Positions 14,792 to 17,702 of a DNA stretch of 17,702 nucleotides are shown here, piece after piece. A program made the position numbers and the translations under genes. Source of the stretch: UBA7803 sp041686955 (GTDB lineage: Bacteria; Pseudomonadota; Gammaproteobacteria; Pseudomonadales; Azotimanducaceae); the NCBI GenBank assembly GCA_041686955.1, contig JAWLCV010000081.1, positions 1-17,702 on the forward strand, given 5' to 3'. Under the pieces are notes generated by a model that worked only from the letters and a program-made list of their open reading frames with translations, was not told the origin of the DNA and searched no databases. Position 1 is the first letter of the stretch. Every line of letters starts with the position of its first letter.

Positions 14792-16120
14792 GTGAACGTG
14801 GACCGTCACCAGCGCGAAACCGGGGCGCACACCGAAGGGCACGCCGAACGGCTCGCCGAACGGCTCGCCGAACGGCGCTACGAAGTAGACGTCCGGCGCA
14901 ACCTGACCCGCAACTTCGTGGTGCACCTGGTTCACGGCATGCTGGGGCAGACGGGATTCCGGTTGCTCAATGCTCCCACGTTCCTGCCCGCCTACGTGCT
15001 CTTTCTCTCCGGCTCCGACGTGGCCGTGGGCACCGCCCTGGCGCTGCAGGCCTTCGGCATGGCGGTCACCCCTCTCGTCGGCGCCAACCTCATCGAGCAC
15101 CGCCCCAAGGTACTGCCCATGGGTTTCCTCACCGGCGGCGCCATGCGTCTGTCCGTGCTCGGCATTGCCCTTTCCGGGCTGCTGCTGCCCCCGCAATACG
15201 CGCTGTGGGCCATCTTCGGCTGGCTGACCCTGTTCGGGCTGTTCCAGGGCATGCAGGGGGTCATATTCAATTTCCTCATGTCCAAGGTGATTCCCGTGTC
15301 GAAGCGCGGACGCCTGACGGGCCTGCGCAACTTCCTCGCCGGTATCACCGCCGCGGCGGTAGCCGTCGTCGGCGGCGAGGTGCTGCTCGGCGAGCAACCC
15401 GGCATCGCCGGTTACTCCCACATATTCCTGCTCGCCTTCGTGCTCACCACCTGCGGTCTACTGTCGCTGGCCTTCACCCGGGAGCCGGTGCCGCCCACCC
15501 TCCGGCCGCGGACCCCGCTGGCCCGGCGGCTCGCCGAGATTCCGGCGCTGCTGCGCGCGGACCCGGCATTCACCCGCTATTTCCTGGCCCGCTCGCTGGC
15601 GACCGTCGGGCGCATGGCGCTGCCCTTCTACATCCTCTACGCCGGGGCCACCATGGAGCTCTCGGGCAGCAACCTGGGCATCCTCACCGTCGCGTTCACC
15701 CTGGCGGGTACCGTTTCCAATCTGCTGTGGGGCTACATCGCCGACCGCCGCGGCTTTCGTCTGGTCTTCCTGCTCAGCATCGGGGTGTGGGTGATCGCCA
15801 CCCTGCTGCTCATCGCCTCCGGCGGCCTCTTCATGACCGCGGTGGTGTTCATCGGCATCGGCGCGGCGGTTCAAGGATTCCAGCACTCGTCTATGAACCT
15901 GACCCTGGAGTTCGGCCACCGCGACGACCTGCCGATCCGCATCGCCATCGCCAACTCCACCTCGGAGCTCGCCGGCACCCTGGGGCCGCTGCTCGGCGGC
16001 GCCATCGCCCACGGCTTCGGCTATCCGGTGCTGTTCTTCACCTCCGTTGCCTTCCTCGTCGCCGGTGGTGTAATGGTGGCGATGCTGGTGCCGGAGCCCC
16101 GCTACCACACCGCCACGTGA
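14792..16120 (+). CDS. Major facilitator superfamily (MFS) transporter
   Basis: This is a 442-aa inner-membrane transporter with about twelve hydrophobic helices in two halves; its substrate is unknown. A charged cytoplasmic lead of about 45 residues contains an AERL repeat. The first helix region is near FVVHLVHGMLGQTGFRLLNA. The N-half loop has SKRGRLTGLRNFLAG, and the central loop holds REPVPPTLRPRTPLARRL. The second half carries GYIADRRGFRLVFLL, which matches the MFS loop motif (GxxxDRxGRR). The start is uncertain: GTG 14792 and GTG 14798 are both in frame, and neither has a Shine-Dalgarno. A rhodanese gene follows after 40 bp on the same strand, so a link to sulfur compounds is possible but unproven. 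Confidence 0.88.
   Translation: MNVDRHQRETGAHTEGHAERLAERLAERRYEVDVRRNLTRNFVVHLVHGMLGQTGFRLLNAPTFLPAYVLFLSGSDVAVGTALALQAFGMAVTPLVGANLIEHRPKVLPMGFLTGGAMRLSVLGIALSGLLLPPQYALWAIFGWLTLFGLFQGMQGVIFNFLMSKVIPVSKRGRLTGLRNFLAGITAAAVAVVGGEVLLGEQPGIAGYSHIFLLAFVLTTCGLLSLAFTREPVPPTLRPRTPLARRLAEIPALLRADPAFTRYFLARSLATVGRMALPFYILYAGATMELSGSNLGILTVAFTLAGTVSNLLWGYIADRRGFRLVFLLSIGVWVIATLLLIASGGLFMTAVVFIGIGAAVQGFQHSSMNLTLEFGHRDDLPIRIAIANSTSELAGTLGPLLGGAIAHGFGYPVLFFTSVAFLVAGGVMVAMLVPEPRYHTAT
14843..14876 (+). repeat. 12-bp in-frame tandem repeat in the MFS gene
   Basis: GCCGAACGGCTC is repeated about 2.8 times in a row and encodes AERLAERLAER in the N-terminal cytoplasmic tail. Because the unit is a multiple of three, copy-number change would lengthen or shorten the tail without a frameshift. 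Confidence 0.9.
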
Positions 16121-16160
16121 ACGCGCACCGCTGCAGGTGCAGGACGATAGGAGCTGACCC

Positions 16161-16559
16161 ATGGCACTGACGATCGGATACCAGGCACTGCTGGACGCCG
16201 CGGAGAGGGAGATCCGGACTCTCGGCGTGGAGGAGGCGAAGGCGCTGCTCGGCCGCGACGACGTGCAGTTCGTCGACATCCGGGACGTACGCGAGCTGCA
16301 GCGGGAGGGCCGCATACCCGGCGCGTTCCATGCCACCCGCGGCATGCTGGAGTTCTGGATCGACCCGGACAGTCCCTACTACAAGGAGGTCTTCGGCACC
16401 GGCAAGACCTTCGTCTTCTACTGCCAGAGCGGCTGGCGTTCGGCGCTGGCCACCCAGACCGTACAGCGCATGGGCCTCCCGAACGTCTGCCACATCGGCG
16501 GCGGCTACCGGGCGTGGAAGGAGGCCGGGGGCGCCACCGAGGAGGTGCCGCGCCGCTGA
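16161..16559 (+). CDS. Single-domain rhodanese-like sulfurtransferase
   Basis: This 132-aa cytoplasmic protein probably transfers sulfane sulfur through a cysteine persulfide. The rhodanese fold is shown by VQFVDIRDVRELQREGRIPG (35-54), then FVFYCQSGWRSALAT with catalytic Cys88 in the active loop CQSGWR, and VCHIGGGYRAWKEAGG near the end. The segment GMLEFWIDPDSPYYKE is typical of a widespread proteobacterial subgroup. The start ATG at 16161 has AGGAG (16149-16153) 7 nt upstream. It lies 40 bp after the MFS gene on the same strand and converges with the dioxygenase gene. The natural sulfur donor and acceptor cannot be deduced. Confidence 0.93.
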   Translation: MALTIGYQALLDAAEREIRTLGVEEAKALLGRDDVQFVDIRDVRELQREGRIPGAFHATRGMLEFWIDPDSPYYKEVFGTGKTFVFYCQSGWRSALATQTVQRMGLPNVCHIGGGYRAWKEAGGATEEVPRR

Positions 16560-16572
16560 CACGCCGTCAGCG
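16554..16572. terminator. Stem-loop holding both stop codons of a convergent pair
   Basis: CGCTGAC (16554-16560) and GTCAGCG (16566-16572) form a perfect 7-bp stem with the 5-nt loop ACGCC. The left arm contains the TGA of the rhodanese gene and the right arm contains the TGA, on the other strand, of the dioxygenase gene. There is no T-tract. It may be a bidirectional terminator. Confidence 0.45.
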
Positions 16573-17424
16573 CGGACGATCGCCCTTCAGGGTGATCCGG
16601 TGCATGACCCGCCGGAAGCCGTGATAGTCGTTGATGGGGTTGTGCTGAACGCAGCGGTTGTCCCAAAGGGCCATGGAGCCCGGGCGCCAGGCGAAGCGGC
16701 AGGTGAACTCCGGGCGGATCTGGTGCGCGAACAGGTACGCAAGGAGCGGAGCGCTCTCCTCCTCGGTCATGTCGCGAAACCGCAGCGTGTGCGCCACGTT
16801 GACGTAGAGCGCCTTGCGTCCCGTTTCCGGGTGGGTGCGCACGACCGGGTGCTCGGCCACGAACGCCTGCTCTGCCGCGGTCCCGGGGTCGCTTCTCATC
16901 CGCTGCTCGCGCGTCCTCGACACCGCGGGCTTGGCGGAGGTGTTCACCGCCACCAGGGGGTCGAGCACCCGCCGCAGGCCCTCGGAGAGGGTGTCGTAAG
17001 CCAGGTACATGTTGGCGAACAGGGTGTCGCCGCCGAACGGCGGGACCTCGCGAGCGAGCAGCATGGATGCCATCGGCGGCTCGTCGAGATAGGCGGTGTC
17101 GGTGTGCCACACCCCTCCGAAATTCACCGTCTCGTGCTCGAGCTTCTTGACCTCGACGATCTCGGGAAATCCGGAGAGCCCCTGGACGAACGGATACTCG
17201 ACGGGTTCCCCCAGACGGCGGGCGAAACGCAGAAACTGCGGCGGCGTGAGGTGCTGGTCGCGAAAGAACACCACCAGGTGGGCGAGCCACGCCTGGCGGA
17301 GTTCCTGCACCTGCGGGTCGGTCAACTCCGCGGCCAGGTCGAGCCCTTCGATCTCGGCCCCCAGGGCGCCCGCCAACGGCCGCACGGCGATGTGCCGATA
17401 TTCGCGGGCCGCCCTCCGGCTCAT
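16567..17424 (-). CDS. TauD/TfdA-family Fe(II)/2-oxoglutarate dioxygenase
   Basis: This 285-aa cytoplasmic oxygenase uses iron, O2 and 2-oxoglutarate; the family includes taurine dioxygenase and alkylsulfate and 2,4-D dioxygenases. The metal triad is complete: His107 and Asp109 in WHTDTAYLDEPP, and His261 in WDNRCVQHNPIND. The 2-oxoglutarate-binding basic end is seen in FRRVMHRITLKG. The N-terminal IAVRPLAGALGAEIEGLDL and FFRDQHLTPPQFLRFARRLG are family-typical. The ATG at 17424 lies 4 bp after the stop of cysC on the same strand, so the two are likely co-transcribed. That suggests a sulfonate or sulfate-ester substrate, but the family is too broad to name it tauD. Confidence 0.92.
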   Translation of the reverse strand: MSRRAAREYRHIAVRPLAGALGAEIEGLDLAAELTDPQVQELRQAWLAHLVVFFRDQHLTPPQFLRFARRLGEPVEYPFVQGLSGFPEIVEVKKLEHETVNFGGVWHTDTAYLDEPPMASMLLAREVPPFGGDTLFANMYLAYDTLSEGLRRVLDPLVAVNTSAKPAVSRTREQRMRSDPGTAAEQAFVAEHPVVRTHPETGRKALYVNVAHTLRFRDMTEEESAPLLAYLFAHQIRPEFTCRFAWRPGSMALWDNRCVQHNPINDYHGFRRVMHRITLKGDRPR

Positions 17425-17428
17425 GGCG

Positions 17429-17702
17429 TCAACCGGCCTGCAGCACCCCGTGCTGCTCCAGATACTCGACCAGCATCTCCACCGCCTGCTCCGGGCTCAC
17501 CTCGGTGGTGCGGATGTGCAGCTCCGGGGCTTCCGGCGCCTGATACTCGGAGTCGATGCCGGTGAAGTTGCGAATCTCGCCGGCCCGGGCGCGCCGGTAG
17601 AGGCCCTTGGGATCGCGCTCCTCGCACACCGACAGCGGCGTGTCGACGAACACCTCGACGAACTCGCCGTCTTCGAGCAGATCGCGAACCATGCGGCGCT
17701 CG
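17429..17702 (-). CDS. cysC: Adenylylsulfate kinase (partial; N-terminus outside window)
   Basis: This is the C-terminal part of APS kinase, which phosphorylates adenylylsulfate to PAPS in sulfate activation. The visible ~91 residues contain MVRDLLEDGEFVEVFVDTPL, then SVCEERDPKGLYRRARAGEI and NFTGIDSEYQAPEAPELHI. These are the conserved lid and substrate-binding region of CysC, with the usual FTGID and YE/QAPE motifs. The P-loop half lies beyond the window, so it could also be the C-terminal domain of a fused CysNC protein. An in-frame ATG at 17692 is an internal methionine, not the start. The TGA at 17429 lies 4 bp before the dioxygenase start. Confidence 0.93.
   Translation of the reverse strand, partial: ERRMVRDLLEDGEFVEVFVDTPLSVCEERDPKGLYRRARAGEIRNFTGIDSEYQAPEAPELHIRTTEVSPEQAVEMLVEYLEQHGVLQAG

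Overview
The window is about 17.7 kb of very GC-rich bacterial DNA. Genes are closely packed and G or C dominates third codon positions. The gene content (ClpB, GalU, the lipoprotein-sorting ABC transporter LolCDE, ComEC, DUF2062, DUF2244, ApbE with NqrM, CysC) points to a Gram-negative gammaproteobacterium. An Ectothiorhodospiraceae/Chromatiales-type relative is a reasonable guess, but that is inference. No tRNA, rRNA, CRISPR array, insertion sequence or phage gene was seen. A run of 100 N (7977-8076) is a scaffold gap that cuts off the ends of two genes.

Left part (1-5068). galU (partial), a small LexA-box-controlled unknown gene and clpB are all on the minus strand. clpB is read from a heat-shock-like (sigma-32) promoter whose -10 overlaps the extended -10 of a divergent plus-strand pair. 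That pair is a PilZ protein with a degenerate Nudix-like C-terminal domain, followed by a DUF2244 membrane protein coupled to it through a TTGA overlap.

Middle part (about 4885-11518). comEC (minus) runs 184 bp into the DUF2244 gene in antisense. comEC and the DUF2062 gene diverge from a short region holding a 23-bp tandem duplication, each copy containing a dyad. After the gap come lolE, lolD and lolC, transcribed leftward in the order lolC-lolD-lolE with overlapping ends. Behind them lie nqrM and apbE, the maturation pair for the Na+-pumping NADH:quinone oxidoreductase; no nqr structural gene lies next to them.

Right part (11571-17702). From a short divergent region with a CRP-like site, a plus-strand cluster follows: a 70-aa unknown, a histidine phosphatase and an enoyl-CoA hydratase. 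A convergent 64-aa unknown comes next. An MFS transporter and a single-domain rhodanese lie on the plus strand, facing a minus-strand pair of cysC (partial) and a TauD/TfdA-type dioxygenase.

Intergenic regions are all shorter than 200 bp. GC-only stem-loops without a T-tract sit at both simple convergent junctions and just after nqrM. Nothing here forms a clear new multi-gene system. The best leads are the PilZ-Nudix-like fusion with its overlapping heat-shock promoter, the SOS-controlled unknown, and the duplicated dyad upstream of DUF2062.
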